Shown: one piece after another, positions 1 through 12,959 of the stretch
Numbering within the stretch: the first letter of the stretch is position 1
How the letters are laid out: each line of letters opens with the position of its first letter
Source of the DNA: Amblyomma americanum
Taxonomy: Eukaryota > Arthropoda > Arachnida > Ixodida > Ixodidae
Reading direction: 5' to 3'
DNA length: 64,000 nucleotides
NCBI RefSeq assembly: GCF_052857255.1
Contig: NW_027526673.1
Span: 92,958 to 156,957, forward strand
Notes under the pieces: model-generated
Databases searched by the model: none
Told to the model about the DNA's origin: nothing
Seen by the model: the letters and a program-made list of their open reading frames with translations, nothing else
Position numbers and translations under genes: made by a program

Positions 1-1025
1 AAAACGAGCTAGATCTGAACATATCGGTTTTACAAGTGTGCATGTGATACGCGTCAAAAAGTTTTCTCTTATAACTGCGCAAAAAGCATGTATTCGTGCT
101 TAATACAACGAAACAAGCTGTTTTAGACCGAAACGAGCTAAATCACAACACATTGGTTTTACAAGTTTTCCTCTGACGCGTCAAAACTTTTTCTCTTATA
201 ACTGCGCGAAAAGATTGTATTCGTGCTTAATACAACGAAACAAGCTGTTTTAGACCAAAACGAGCTAGATCTGAACACATCGGTTTTTCAGGTGCCCATG
301 TGATAAGCGTCAAAACTTTTTTCTCTTGTAACTGCGCGAAAAGCATGTATTCCTGCTTAATCCAACGAAACAAGCTGTATTAGACCGAAACGAGGTAAAT
401 CTAAACACATCGGTTGTACAAGTGTCCTTGTGACACGCGTCAAAACGTTTTCTCTTATAACTGCGCGAAAAGCATGTATTCGTGCTTAATACAACGAAAC
501 AAGCTGTTTTAGACCAAAACGAGCTAGATCTGAACATATCGGTTTTACAAGTGTGCATGTGATAGGCGTCAAAACGTTTTCTCTTATAACTGCGCAAAAA
601 GCATGTATTCGTGCTTAATACAACGAAACAAGCTGTTTTGGACTGAAACGAGCTAAATCACAACACATCGGTTTTACAAGTCTCTCTAATAAGCGTCAAA
701 ACTTTTTCTTCTATAACTGCGCGAAAAGCATGTATTCGTGCTTAAAACAACGAAACAAGCTGTTTTATACCAAAACGAGCTATATCTGAACACATCGGTT
801 TTACAAGTATCCACGTGATGCGCATCAAAAGTTTTTCTCTTAAAACTGCGCGAAAAGCATGTATTGGTGCTTAATCCAACGAAACAAGCTGTTTTAGACC
901 GAAACGAGCTAAATCTGAACACATCGGTTTTACAAGTGTCCCTGTGACACGCGTCAAAACGTTTTCTCTTATAACAGCACGAAAATCATGTATTCTTCCT
1001 TAACACAACGAAACAAGCTGTTTTA

Positions 1026-1154
1026 GACCGAAACGAGCTAAATCTGAACACATCGGTTTTACAAGTGTCCCTGTGACACGCGTCAAAACGTTTTCTCTCA
1101 TAACAGCGCGAAAAGCATGTATTCTTGCTTAATACAACGAAAAAAGCTGTTTTA
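1026..1154 (+). repeat. Representative 129-bp satellite monomer (CTGAAC / TGTCCCTGTGAC class)
   Basis: This unit runs from one GACCGAAACG box to the next and is exactly 129 bp. Three short dyads can be seen in the family consensus. The first is TGTATT and AATACA separated by seven bases. The second is AAACA and TGTTT separated by three bases. The third is the palindrome ACGCGT, which extends to the 10-bp palindrome TGACGCGTCA in some monomers. There is also an internal direct repeat of CGAAACAAGCT and CGAAACGAGCT about 20 bp apart across the monomer junction. The unit is given as a type example only. Confidence 0.9.
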
Positions 1155-1281
1155 GACCGAAACGAGCTAAATCACAACACATCGGTTTTGCAAGTCTCCC
1201 TAATAGGCGTCAAAACGTTTTCTTCTATAACTGCGCGAAAAGCATGTATTCGTGCTTAAAACAACGAAACAAGCTGTTTTA
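1155..1281 (+). repeat. Representative 127-bp satellite monomer (CACAAC / TCTCCCTAAT class)
   Basis: This is the next unit in the array. It differs from the 129-bp class by AAATCACAACAC in place of AAATCTGAACAC, by a two-base-shorter variable window, and by TTCTTCTATAAC in place of TTCTCTTATAAC. These three differences usually occur together, which defines the class. Confidence 0.85.
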
Positions 1282-4200
1282 GACCGAGATGAGCTAAATC
1301 TGAACACATCGGTTTCACAAGTGTCCACATGATACTCGTCAAAACTTTTTCTCTTATAACTGCGCGAAAAGCATGTATTCGTGCTTAAAACAACGAAACA
1401 AGTTGTTTTAGTCCGAAACGAGCTAAATCACAACACATCGGTTTTACAAGTGTTCCTCTGATACGCGTCAAAACTTTTTCTTCTATAACTGCGCGAAAAG
1501 CATGTATTCGTGCTTAAAACAACGAAACAAGCTGTTTTATACCAAAACGAGCTATATCTGAACACATCGGTTTTACAAGTATCCACGTGATACGCGTCAA
1601 CTTTTTCTCTTATAACTGCACGAAAAGCCTGTATTCGTGCTTAATACAACGAAACAAGCTGTTTTAGACCGAAACGAGCTAAATCTCAACGCATAGGTTT
1701 TACAAGTGTCCCTGTGACACGCGTCAAAACTTTTTCTCTCATAACTGCGTGAAAATCATGTATAATACAACGAAACAAGCTGTTTTAGACCGAAACGAGC
1801 TAAATCTGAACACATCGGTTTTAAAAGCGTCCATGTGAAAGGCGTCAAAACTTTTTCTCTTATAACTGCGCGAAAAGATTGTATTCGTGCTTAATACAAC
1901 GAAACAAGCTGTTTTAGACCAAAACGAGCTAGATCTGAGCACATCGGTTTTACAAGTGCCCATGTGATAAGCGTCAAAATTTTTTTCTCCTATAACTGCG
2001 CGAAAAGCTTGTATTCCTGCTTAATCCAACAAAACAAGCTGTTTTAGACCGAAACGAGGTAAATCTGAACACATCGGTTTTACAAGTGTCCTTGTGACAC
2101 GCGTCAAAACCTTTTCTCTTATAACTGCGCGAAAAGCATGTATTCGTGATTAATCCAACGAAACAAGCTGTTTTAGACCGAAACGAGCTAAATCACAACA
2201 CATTGGATTTACGAGTGTTCCTCTAATACGCGTCAAAACTTTTTCTCTTATAACTGCGCGAAAAGCATGTATTCGTGCTTAATACAACAAAACAAGCTGT
2301 TTTAGACCGAAACGAGCTAAATCACAACACATCGGTTTTACAAGTCTCCCTAATACGCGTCAAAACGTTTTCTTCTATAACTGGGCGAAAAGCATGTATT
2401 AGTGCTTAAAACATCGAAACAAGCGGTTTTAGACCGAAACGAGCTAAATCACAACACATCGGCTTTACAAGTTTTCCTCTGACGCGTCAAAACTTTTTCT
2501 CTTATAACTTCGCGAAAAGCATGTATTCGTGCTTAATACAACGAAACAAGCTGTTTTAGACCAAAAGGAGCTAGATCTGAACATATCGGTTTTACAAATG
2601 TGCATGTCATAGGGGTCAAAACGTTTTCTCTTATAACTGCGCAAAAAGCATGTATTCGTGCTTAATACAACGAAACAAGTTGTTTTGGACTGAAACGAGC
2701 TAAATCACAACACATCGGTTTTACAAGTCTCTCTAATACGCGTTAAAACTTTTTCTTCTATAACTGCGCGAAAAGCATGTATTCGTGCTTAAAACAACGA
2801 AAAAAGCTGTTTTATACCAAAACGAGCTATATCTGAACACATCGGTTTTACATGTATCCACGTGATACGCGTCAAAACTTTTTCTCTTATAACTGCGCGA
2901 AAAGCACGTATTCGTGCCTAATCCAACGAAACAAGCTGTTTTAGACCGAAACGAGGTAAATCACAACACATCGGTTTTACAAGTTTTCCTCTGATACGCG
3001 TCAAAACTTTTTCTCTTATAACTGCGCGAAAAGCATGTATTCGTGCTTAATACAACGAAACAAGCTGTTTTAGACCGAAACGAGCTAAATCACAACACAT
3101 CGGTTTTACAAGTCTCCCTAATACGCGTCAAAACGTTTTCTTCTATAACTGGGCGAAAAGCATGTATTAGTGCCTAAAACATCGAAACAAGCGGTTTTAG
3201 ACCGAAACGAGCTAAATCACAACACATCGGTTTTACAAGTATCCACGTGATACGCGTCAAAACGTTTTCTCTTATAACTGCGCGAAAAGCATGTATTCGT
3301 GCTTAATCCAACGGAACAAGCTGTTTTAGACCGAAACGAGGTAAATCGCAACACATCGGTTCTACAAGTTTTCCTCTTATACGCGTCAAAACTTTTTCTC
3401 TTATAACTGCGCGAAAAGCATGTATTCGTGCTTAATACAACGAAACAAGCTGTTTTAGACCGAAACGAGCTAAATCACAACACATCGGTTTTACAAGTCT
3501 CCCTAATACGCGTCAAAACGTTTTCTTCTATAACTGCGCGAAAAGCATGTATTCGTGCTTAAAACATCGAAACAAGCGGTTTTAGACCGAAACGAGCTAA
3601 ATCACAACACATCGGTTTTACGTCTCTCTAATACGCGTCAAAATGTTTTCTTCTATAACTGCGCGAAAAGCATGTATTCGTGCTTAAAACAACGAAACAA
3701 GCTGTTTTAGACCAAAACGAGCTAAATCACAACACATCGGTTTTACAAGTCTCTAATACGCGTCAAAACTTTTCCTTATAACTGCGCGAAAAGCATGTAT
3801 TCGTGCTTAAAACAACGAAACAAGCTGTTTTATACCAAAACGAGCTATATCTGAACACATCGGTTTTACAAGTATCCACGTGATACGCGTCAAAACTTTT
3901 TCTCTTATAACTGCGCGAAAAGCATGTATTCGTGCTTAATCCAACGAAACAAGCTGCTTTAGACCGAAACGAGCTAAATCTGAACACATCGGTTTTACAA
4001 GTGTCCCTGTGACACGCGTCAACTTTTTCTCTTATAACAGCGCGAAAATCATGTATTCTTGCTTAACACAACGAAACAAGCTGTTTTAGACCGAAACGAG
4101 CTAAATCTGAACACATCGGTTTTAAAAGTGTCCCTGTGACACGCGTCAAAACGTTTTCTCTTATAACAGCGCGAAAAGCATGTATTCTTGCTTAATACAA

Positions 4201-6184
4201 CGAAACAAGCTGTTTTAGACCGAAACGAGCTAAATCACAACACATCGGTTTTACAAGTTTTCCTCTGATACGCGTCAAAACTTTTTCTCATAACTGCGCG
4301 AAAAGCATGCATTCGTGCTTAATACAACGAAACAAGCTGTTTTAGACCGAAACGAGCTAAATCACAACACATCGGTTTTACAAGTCTCTCTTATACGCGT
4401 CAGAACGTTTTCTTCTATAACTGCGCGAAAAGCATGTATTCATGCTTAAAACAACGAAACAAGCTGTTTTAGACCGAGATGAGCTAAATCTGAACACATC
4501 GGTTTTACAAGTATCCACATGATACGCGTCAACTTTTTCTCTTATAACTGCGCGAAAAGCATGTATTCGTGCTTAATACAACGAAACAAGCTGTTTTAGA
4601 CCGAAACGCGCTAAATCTGAACGCATAGGTTTTACAAGTGTCCCTGTGACACGCGTCAAAACTTTTTCTCTCATAACTGCGTGAAAAGCATGTATAATAC
4701 AACGAAACAAGCTGTTTTAGACCGAAACGAGCTAAATCTGAACACATCGGTTTTAAAAGCGTCCTTGTGAAACGCGTCAAAACTTTTTCTCTTATAATTG
4801 CGCGAAAAGATTGTATTCGTGATTAATCCAACGAAGCAAGCTGTTTTAGACCGAAACGAGCTAAATCACAACATATTGGATTTACGAGTGTTCCTCTGAT
4901 ACGCGTCAAAACTTTTTCTCTTATAACTGCGCGAAAAGCATGTATTCGTGCTTAATACAACGAAACAAGCTGTTTTAGACCGAAACGAGCTAAATCACAA
5001 CACATCGGTTTTACGTTTTCCTCTGATACGCGTCAAAACTTTTTCTCTTATAACTGCGCGAAAAGCATGTATTCGTGCTTAATACAACGAAAGAAGCTGT
5101 TTTAGACCGAAACGAGCTAAATCACAACACATCGGTTTTACAAGTCTCCCTAATACGCGTCAAAACGTTTTCTTCTATAACTGCGCGAAAAGCATGTATT
5201 CGTGCTTAAAACATCGAAACAAGCGGTTTTAGACCGAAACGAGCTAAATCACAACACATCGGTTTTACAAGTATCCACGTGATACGCGTCAAAACGTTTT
5301 CTCCTATAACTGCGCGAAAAGCATGTATTCGTGCTTAATCCAACGGTACAAGCTGTTTTAGACCGAAACGAGGTAAATCACAACACATCGGTTTTACAAG
5401 TGTTCCTCTGATACGCGTCAAAACTTTTTCTCTTATAACTGCGCGAAAAGCATGTATTCGTGCTTAAAACCACGAAACAAGCTGTTTTAGACCGAGATGA
5501 GCTAAATCTGAACACATCGGTTTTACAAGTGTCCCTCTAATACGCGTCAAAACTTTTTCTTCTATAACTGCGCGAAAAGCATGTATTAGTGCCTAAAACA
5601 ACGAAACAAGCTGTTTTAGACCGAAACGAGCTAAATCTGAAAACATTGGTTTTAAAAGCGTCCTTGTGAAACGCGTCAAAACTTTTTCTCTTATAACTGC
5701 GCGAAAAGATTGTATTCGTGCTTAATACAACGAAACAAGCTGTTTTAGACCGAAACGAGGTAAATCTAAACACATCGGTTTTACAAGTGTCCTTGTGACA
5801 CGCGTCAAAACTTTTTCTCTTATAACTGCGCGAAAAGCATGTATTCGTGCTTAATACAACGAAACAAGCTGTTTTAGACCAAAACGAGCTAAGTCTGAAC
5901 ATATCGGTTTTACAAGTGTGCATGTGATACGCGTCAAAAAGTTTTCTCTTATAACTGCGCAAAAAGCATGTATTCGTGCTTAATACAACGAAACAAGCTG
6001 TTTTAGACCGAAACGAGCTAAATCACAACACATCGGTTTTACAAGTTTTCCTCTGACGCGTCAAAACTTTTTCTCTTATAACTGCGCGAAAAGATTGTAT
6101 TCGTGCTTAATACAACGAAACAAGCTGTTTTAGACCAAAACGAGCTAGATCTGAACACATCGGTTTTACAAGTGCCCATGTGAT

Positions 6185-8998
6185 AAGCGTCAAAACTTTT
6201 TTCTCTTATAACTGCGCGAAAAGCATGTATTCCTGCTTAATCCAACGAAACAAGCTGTTTTAGACCGAAACGAGGTAAATCTAAACACATCGGTTTTACA
6301 AGTGTCCTTGTGACACGCGTCAAAACTTTTTCTCTTATAACTGCGCGAAAAGCATGTATTCGTGCTTAATACAACGAAACAAGCTGTTTTAGACCAAAAC
6401 GAGCTAGATCTGAACATATCGGTTTTACAAGTGTGCATGTGATAGGCGTCAAAACGTTTTCTCTTATAACTGCGCAAAAAGCATGTATTCGTGCTTAATA
6501 CAACGAAACAAGCTGTTTTGAACTGAAACGAGCTAAATCACAACACATCGGTTTTACAAGTCTCTCTAATAAGCGTCAAAACTTTTTCTTCTATAACTGC
6601 GCGAAAAGCATGTATTCGTGCTTAAAACAACGAAACAAGCTGTTTTAGACCGAAACGAGCTAAATCACAACACATCGGTTTTACAAGTCTCTAATACGCG
6701 TCAAAACATTTCCTTCTATAACTGCGCGAAAAGCATGTATTCTTGCTTAAAACAACGAAACAAGCTGTTTTATACCAAAACGAGCTATATCTGAACACAT
6801 CGGTTTTACAAGTATCCACGTGATGCGCGTCAAAAGTTTTTCTCTTAAAACTGCGCGAAAAGCATGTATTGGTGCCTAATCCAACGAAACAAGCTGTTTT
6901 AGACCGAAACGAGCTAAATCTGAACACATCGGTTTTACAAGTGTCCCTGTGACACGCGTCAAAACTTTTTCTCTTATAACAGCACGAAAATCATGTATTC
7001 TTCCTTAACACAAAGAAACAAGCTGTTTTAGACCGAAACGAGCTAAATCTGAACACATCGGTTTTACAAGTGTCCCTGTGACACGCGTCAAAACGTTTTC
7101 TCTCATAACAGCGCGAAAAGCATGTATTCTTGCTTAATACAACGAAAAAAGCTGTTTTAGACCGAAACGAGCTAAATCACAACACATCGGTTTTACAAGT
7201 CTCCCTAATAGGCGTCAAAACGTTTTCTTCTATAACTGCGCGAAAAGCATGTATTCGTGCTTAAAACAACGAAACAAGCTGTTTTAGACCGAGATGAGCT
7301 AAATCTGAACACATCGGTTTTACAAGTGTCCACATGATACTCGTCAAAACTTTTTCTCATAACTGCGCGAAAAGCATGTATTCGTGCTTAAAACAACGAA
7401 ACAAGTTGTTTTAGTGCGAAACGAGCTAAATCACAACACATCGGTTTTACAAGTGTTCCTCTGGTAGGCGTCAAAACTTTTTCTTCTATAACTGCGCGAA
7501 AAGCATGTATTCGTGCTTAAAACAACGAAACAAGCTGTTTTATACCAAAACGAGCTATATCTGAACACATCGGTTTTACAAGTATCCACGTGATACGCGT
7601 CAACTTTTTCTCTTATAACTGCACGAAAAGCCTGTATTCGTGCTTAATACAACGAAACAAGCTGTTTTAGACCGAAACGAGCTAAATCTGAACGCATAGG
7701 TTTTACAAGTGTCCCTGTGACACGCGTCAAAACTTTTTCTCTCATAACTGCGTGAAAATCATGTATAATACAACGAAACAAGCTGTTTTAGACCGAAACG
7801 AGCTAAATCTGAACACATCGGTTTTAAAAGCGTCCATGTGAAACGCGTCAAAACTTTTTCTCTTATAACTGCGCGAAAAGATTGTATTCGTGCTTAATAC
7901 AACGAAACAAGCTGTTTTAGACCAAAACGAGCTAGATCTGAGCACATCGGTTTTACAAGTGCCCATGTGATAAGCGTCAAAATTTTTTTCTCCTATAACT
8001 GCGCGAAAAGCTTGTATTGCTGCTTAATCCAACAAAACAAGCTGTTTTAGACCGAAACGAGGTAAATCTGAACACATCGGTTTTAAAAGTGTCCTTGTGA
8101 CACGCGTCAAAACCTTTTCTCTTATAACTGCGCGAAAAGCATGTATTCGTGATTAATCCAACGAAACAAGCTGTTTTAGACCGAAACGAGCTAAATCACA
8201 ACACATTGGATTTACGAGTGTTCCTCTGATACGCGTCAAAACTTTTTCTCTTATAACTGCGCGAAAAGCATGTATTCGTGCTTAATACAACAAAACAAGC
8301 TGTTTTAGACCGAAACGAGCTAAATCACAACACATCGGTTTTACGTTTTCCTCTGATACGCGTCAAAACGTTTTCTCTTATAACTGCGCGAAAAGCATGT
8401 ATTCGTGCTTAATACAACGAAACAAGCTGTTTTAGACCGAAACGAGCTAAATCACAACACATCGGCTTTACAAGTTTTCCTCTGACGCGTCAAAACTTTT
8501 TCTCTTATAACTTCGCGAAAAGCATGTGTTCGTGCCTAATACAACGAAACAAGCTGTTTTAGACCAAAAGGAGCTAGATCTGAACATATCGGTTTTACAA
8601 ATGTGCATGTCATAGGCGTCAAAACGTTTTCTCTTATAACTGCGCAAAAAGCATGTATTCGTGCTTAATACAACGAAACAAGTTGTTTTGGACTGAAAGG
8701 AGCTAAATCACAACACATCGGTTTTACAAGTCTCTCTAATACGCGTTAAAACTTTTTCTTCTATAACTGCGCGAAAAGCATGTATTCGTGCTTAAAACAA
8801 CAAAACAAGCTGTTTTATACCAAAACGAGCTATATCTGAACACATCGGTTTTACAAGTATCCACGTGATACGCGTCAAAACTTTTTCTCTTATAACTGCG
8901 CGAATAGCATGTATTCTTGCTTAATACAACGAAACAAGCTGTTTTAGACCGAAACGAGCTAAATCACAACACATCGGTTTTACAAGTATCCACGTGAT
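6185..8998. repeat. HOR block A, tandem copy 1 (2,814 bp, 22 monomers)
   Basis: This segment repeats immediately downstream at an offset of 2,814 bp. Comparable points are 6190/9004, 6691/9505 and 7742/10556. Differences I saw are single bases, such as CTAAACACATCGG versus CTAAACTCATCGG near 6281/9095 and CTCTGGTAGG versus CTCTGATAGG near 7464/10278. The breakpoint lies in or beside the conserved CGCGTCAAAAC box, so its exact base is ambiguous. Confidence 0.9.
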
Positions 8999-11812
8999 AC
9001 GCGTCAAAACTTTTTTCTCTTATAACTGCGCGAAAAGCATGTATTCCTGCTTAATCCAACGAAACAAGCTGTTTTAGACCGAAACGAGGTAAATCTAAAC
9101 TCATCGGTTTTACAAGTGTCCTTGTGACACGCGTCAAAACTTTTTCTCTTATAACTGCGCGAAAAGCATGTATTCGTGCTTAATACAACGAAACAAGCTG
9201 TTTTAGACCAAAACGAGCTAGATCTGAACATATCGGTTTTACAAGTGTGCATGTGATAGGCGTCAAAACGTTTTCTCTTATAACTGCGCAAAAAGCATGT
9301 ATTCGTGCTTAATACAACGAAACAAGCTGTTTTGAACTGAAACGAGCTAAATCACAACACATCGGTTTTACAAGTCTCTCTAATAAGCGTCAAAACTTTT
9401 TCTTCTATAACTGCGCGAAAAGCATGTATTCGTGCTTAAAACAACGAAACAAGCTGTTTTAGACCGAAACGAGCTAAATCACAACACATCGGTTTTACAA
9501 GTCTCTAATACGCGTCAAAACATTTCCTTCTATAACTGCGCGAAAAGCATGTATTCGTGCTTAAAACAACGAAACAAGCTGTTTTATACCAAAACGAGCT
9601 ATATCTGAACACATCGGTTTTACAAGTATCCACGTGATGCGCGTCAAAAGTTTTTCTCTTAAAACTGCGCGAAAAGCATGTATTGGTGCTTAATCCAACG
9701 AAACAAGCTGTTTTAGACCGAAACGAGCTAAATCTGAACACATCGGTTTTACAAGTGTCCCTGTGACACGCGTCAAAACTTTTTCTCTTATAACAGCACG
9801 AAAATCATGTATTCTTCCTTAACACAAAGAAACAAGCTGTTTTAGACCGAAACGAGCTAAATCTGAACACATCGGTTTTACAAGTGTCCCTGTGACACGC
9901 TTCAAAACGTTTTCTCTCATAACAGCGCGAAAAGCATGTATTCTTGCTTAATACAACGAAAAAAGCTGTTTTAGACCGAAACGAGCTAAATCACAACACA
10001 TCGGTTTTACAAGTCTCCCTAATAGGCGTCAAAACGTTTTCTTCTATAACTGCGCGAAAAGCATGTATTCGTGCTTAAAACAACGAAACAAGCTGTTTTA
10101 GACCGAGATGAGCTAAATCTGAACACATCGGTTTTACAAGTGTCCACATGATACTCGTCAAAACTTTTTCTCATAACTGCGCGAAAAGCATGTATTCGTG
10201 CTTAAAACAACGAAACAAGTTGTTTTAGTCCGAAACGAGCTAAATCACAACACATCGGTTTTACAAGTGTTCCTCTGATAGGCGTCAAAACTTTTTCTTC
10301 TATAACTGCGCGAAAAGCATGTATTCGTGCTTAAAACAACGAAACAAGCTGTTTTACACCAAAACGAGCTATATCTGAACACATCGGTTTTACAAGTATC
10401 AACGTGATACGCGTCAACTTTTTCTCTTATAACTGCACGAAAAGCCTGTATTCGTGCTTAATACAACGAAACAAGCTGTTTTAGACCAAAACGAGCTAAA
10501 TCTGAACGCATAGGTTTTACAAGTGTCCCTGTGACACGCGTCAAAACTTTTTCTCTCATAACTGCGTGAAAATCATGTATAATACAACGAAACAAGCTGT
10601 TTTAGACCGAAACGAGGTAAATCTGAACACATCGGTTTTAAAAGCGTCCATGTGAAACGCGTCAAAACTTTTTCTCTTATAACTGCGCGAAAAGATTGTA
10701 TTCGTGCTTAATACAACGATACAAGCTGTTTTAGACCAAAACGAGCTAGATCTGAGCACATCGGTTTTACAAGTGCCCATGTGATAAGCGTCAAAATTTT
10801 TTTCTCCTATAACTGCGCGAAAAGCTTGTATTGCTGCCTAATCCAACAAAACAAGCTGTTTTAGACCGAAACGAGGTAAATCTGAACACATCGGTTTTAA
10901 AAGTGTCCTTGTGACACGCGTCAAAACCTTTTCTCTTATAACTGCGCGAAAAGCATGTATTCGTGATTAATCCAACGAAACAAGCTGTTTTAGACCGAAA
11001 CGAGCTAAATCACAACACATTGGATTTACGAGTGTTCCTCTGATACGCGTCAAAACTTTTTCTCTTATAACTGCGCGAAAAGCATGTATTCGTGCTTAAT
11101 ACAACAAAACAAGCTGTTTTAGACCGAAACGAGCTAAATCACAACACATCGGTTTTACGTTTTCCTCTGATACGCGTCAAAACGTTTTCTCTTATAACTG
11201 CGCGAAAAGCATGTATTCGTGCTTAATACAACGAAACAAGCTGTTTTAGACCGAAACGAGCTAAATCACAACACATCGGCTTTACAAGTTTTCCTCTGAC
11301 GCGTCAAAACTTTTTCTCTTATAACTTCGCGAAAAGCATGTGTTCGTGCTTAATACAACGAAACAAGCTGTTTTAGACCAAAAGGAGCTAGATCTGAACA
11401 TATCGGTTTTACAAATGTGCATGTCATAGGCGTCAAAACGTTTTCTCTTATAACTGCGCAAAAATCATGTATTCGTGCTTAATACAACGAAACAAGTTGT
11501 TTTGGACTGAAACGAGCTAAATCACAACACATCGGTTTTACAAGTCTCTCTAATACGCGTTAAAACTTTTTCTTCTATAACTGCGCGAAAAGCATGTATT
11601 CGTGCTTAAAACAACAAAACAAGCTGTTTTATACCAAAACGAGCTATATCTGAACACATCGGTTTTACAAGTATCCACGTGATACGCGTCAAAACTTTTT
11701 CTCTTATAACTGCGCGAATAGCATGTATTCTTGCTTAATACAACGAAACAAGCTGTTTTAGACCGAAACGAGCTAAATCACAACACATCGGTTTTACAAG
11801 TATCCACGTGAT
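8999..11812. repeat. HOR block A, tandem copy 2 (2,814 bp)
   Basis: This is the direct head-to-tail copy of 6185-8998. After about 11812 the sequence changes to classes typical of the middle domain, such as AAAACATCG followed by AAACAAGCGG. The block is therefore the right edge of the first domain. Confidence 0.9.
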
Positions 11813-12959
11813 ACGCGTCAAAACGTTTTCTCTTATAACTGCGCGAAAAGCATGTATTCGTGCTTAATCCAACGGAACAAGCGGTTTTAGACCGAAACGA
11901 GCTAAATCACAATACATCGGTTTTACAAGTATCCACGTGATACGCGTCAAAACGTTTTCTCTTATAACTGCGCGAAAAGCATGTATTCGTGCTTAATCCA
12001 ACGGTACAAGCTGTTTTAGACCGAAACGAGGTAAATCACAACACATCGGTTTTACAAGTTTTCCTCTTATACGCGTCAAAACTTTTTCTCTTATAACTGC
12101 GCGAAAAGCATGTATTCGTGCTTAATACAACGAAACAAGTTGTTTTAGACCGAAACGAGCTAAATCACAACACATCGGTTTTACAAGTCTCCCTAATACG
12201 CGTCAAAACGTTTTCTTCTATAACTGCGCGAAAAGCATGTATTCGTGCTTAAAACATCGAAACAAGCGGTTTTAGACCGAAACGAGCTAAATCACAACAC
12301 ATCGGTTTTACAAGTATCCACGTGATACGCGTCAAAACGTTTTCTCTTATAACTGCGCGAAAAGCATGTATTCGTGCTTAATCCAACGGTACAAGCTGTT
12401 TTAGACCGAAACGAGGTAAATCACAACACATCGGTTTTACAAGTTTTCCTCTTATACGCGTCAAAACTTTTTCTCTTATAACTGCGCGAAAAGCATGTAT
12501 TCGTGCTTAATACAACGAAACAAGCTGTTTTAGACCGAAACGAGCTAAATCACAACACATCGGTTTTACAAGTCTCCCTAATACGCGTCAAAACGTTTTC
12601 TTCTATAACTGCGCGAAAAGCATGTATTCGTGCTTAAAACACCGAAACAAGCGGTTTTAGACCGAAACGAGCTAAATCACAACACATCGGTTTTACGTCT
12701 TTCTAATACGCGTCAAAATTTTTTCTTCTATAACTGCGCGAAAAGCATGTATTCGTGCTTAAAACAACGAAACAAGCTGTTTTAGACCGAAATGAGCTAA
12801 ATCACAACACATCGGTTTTACAAGTCTCTAATACGCGTCAAAACTTTTCCTTATAACTGCGCGAAAAGCATGTATTCTTGCCTAAAACAACGAAACAAGC
12901 TGTTTTATACCAAAACGAGCTATATCTGAACACATCGGTTTTACAAGTATCCACGTGAT

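Larger units (their letters stand above)
1..2896. repeat. HOR block A, oldest copy (partner of 5881-8900)
   Basis: From base 1 this block aligns with 5881 onward at an offset of 5,880 bp. After about 690 the offset becomes 6,003 bp, because one 123-bp monomer present at about 6660-6780 is missing here. The match holds to about 2896, where the two copies switch to different monomer classes. Differences are mostly isolated substitutions. One whole-monomer class switch occurs at about 2341-2435. The block continues beyond the left edge of the window. Confidence 0.85.

Noticed and set aside
3920..3965. CENP-B-box-like string TTTCGTTGGATTAAGC on the minus strand of CCAACGAAAC monomers
   Set aside because: The first ten bases resemble the mammalian box (TTCGTTGGA), but the essential downstream CGGG is absent. 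Most monomers have TTCGTTGTATT or TTCGTTGTTTT instead.
5537..5962. Minus-strand open frames of 60-141 residues throughout the array as genes
   Set aside because: They are the satellite monomer read in one frame, repeated dozens of times with frame breaks wherever monomer length changes. They have no consistent start, no domain and no neighbouring signals.
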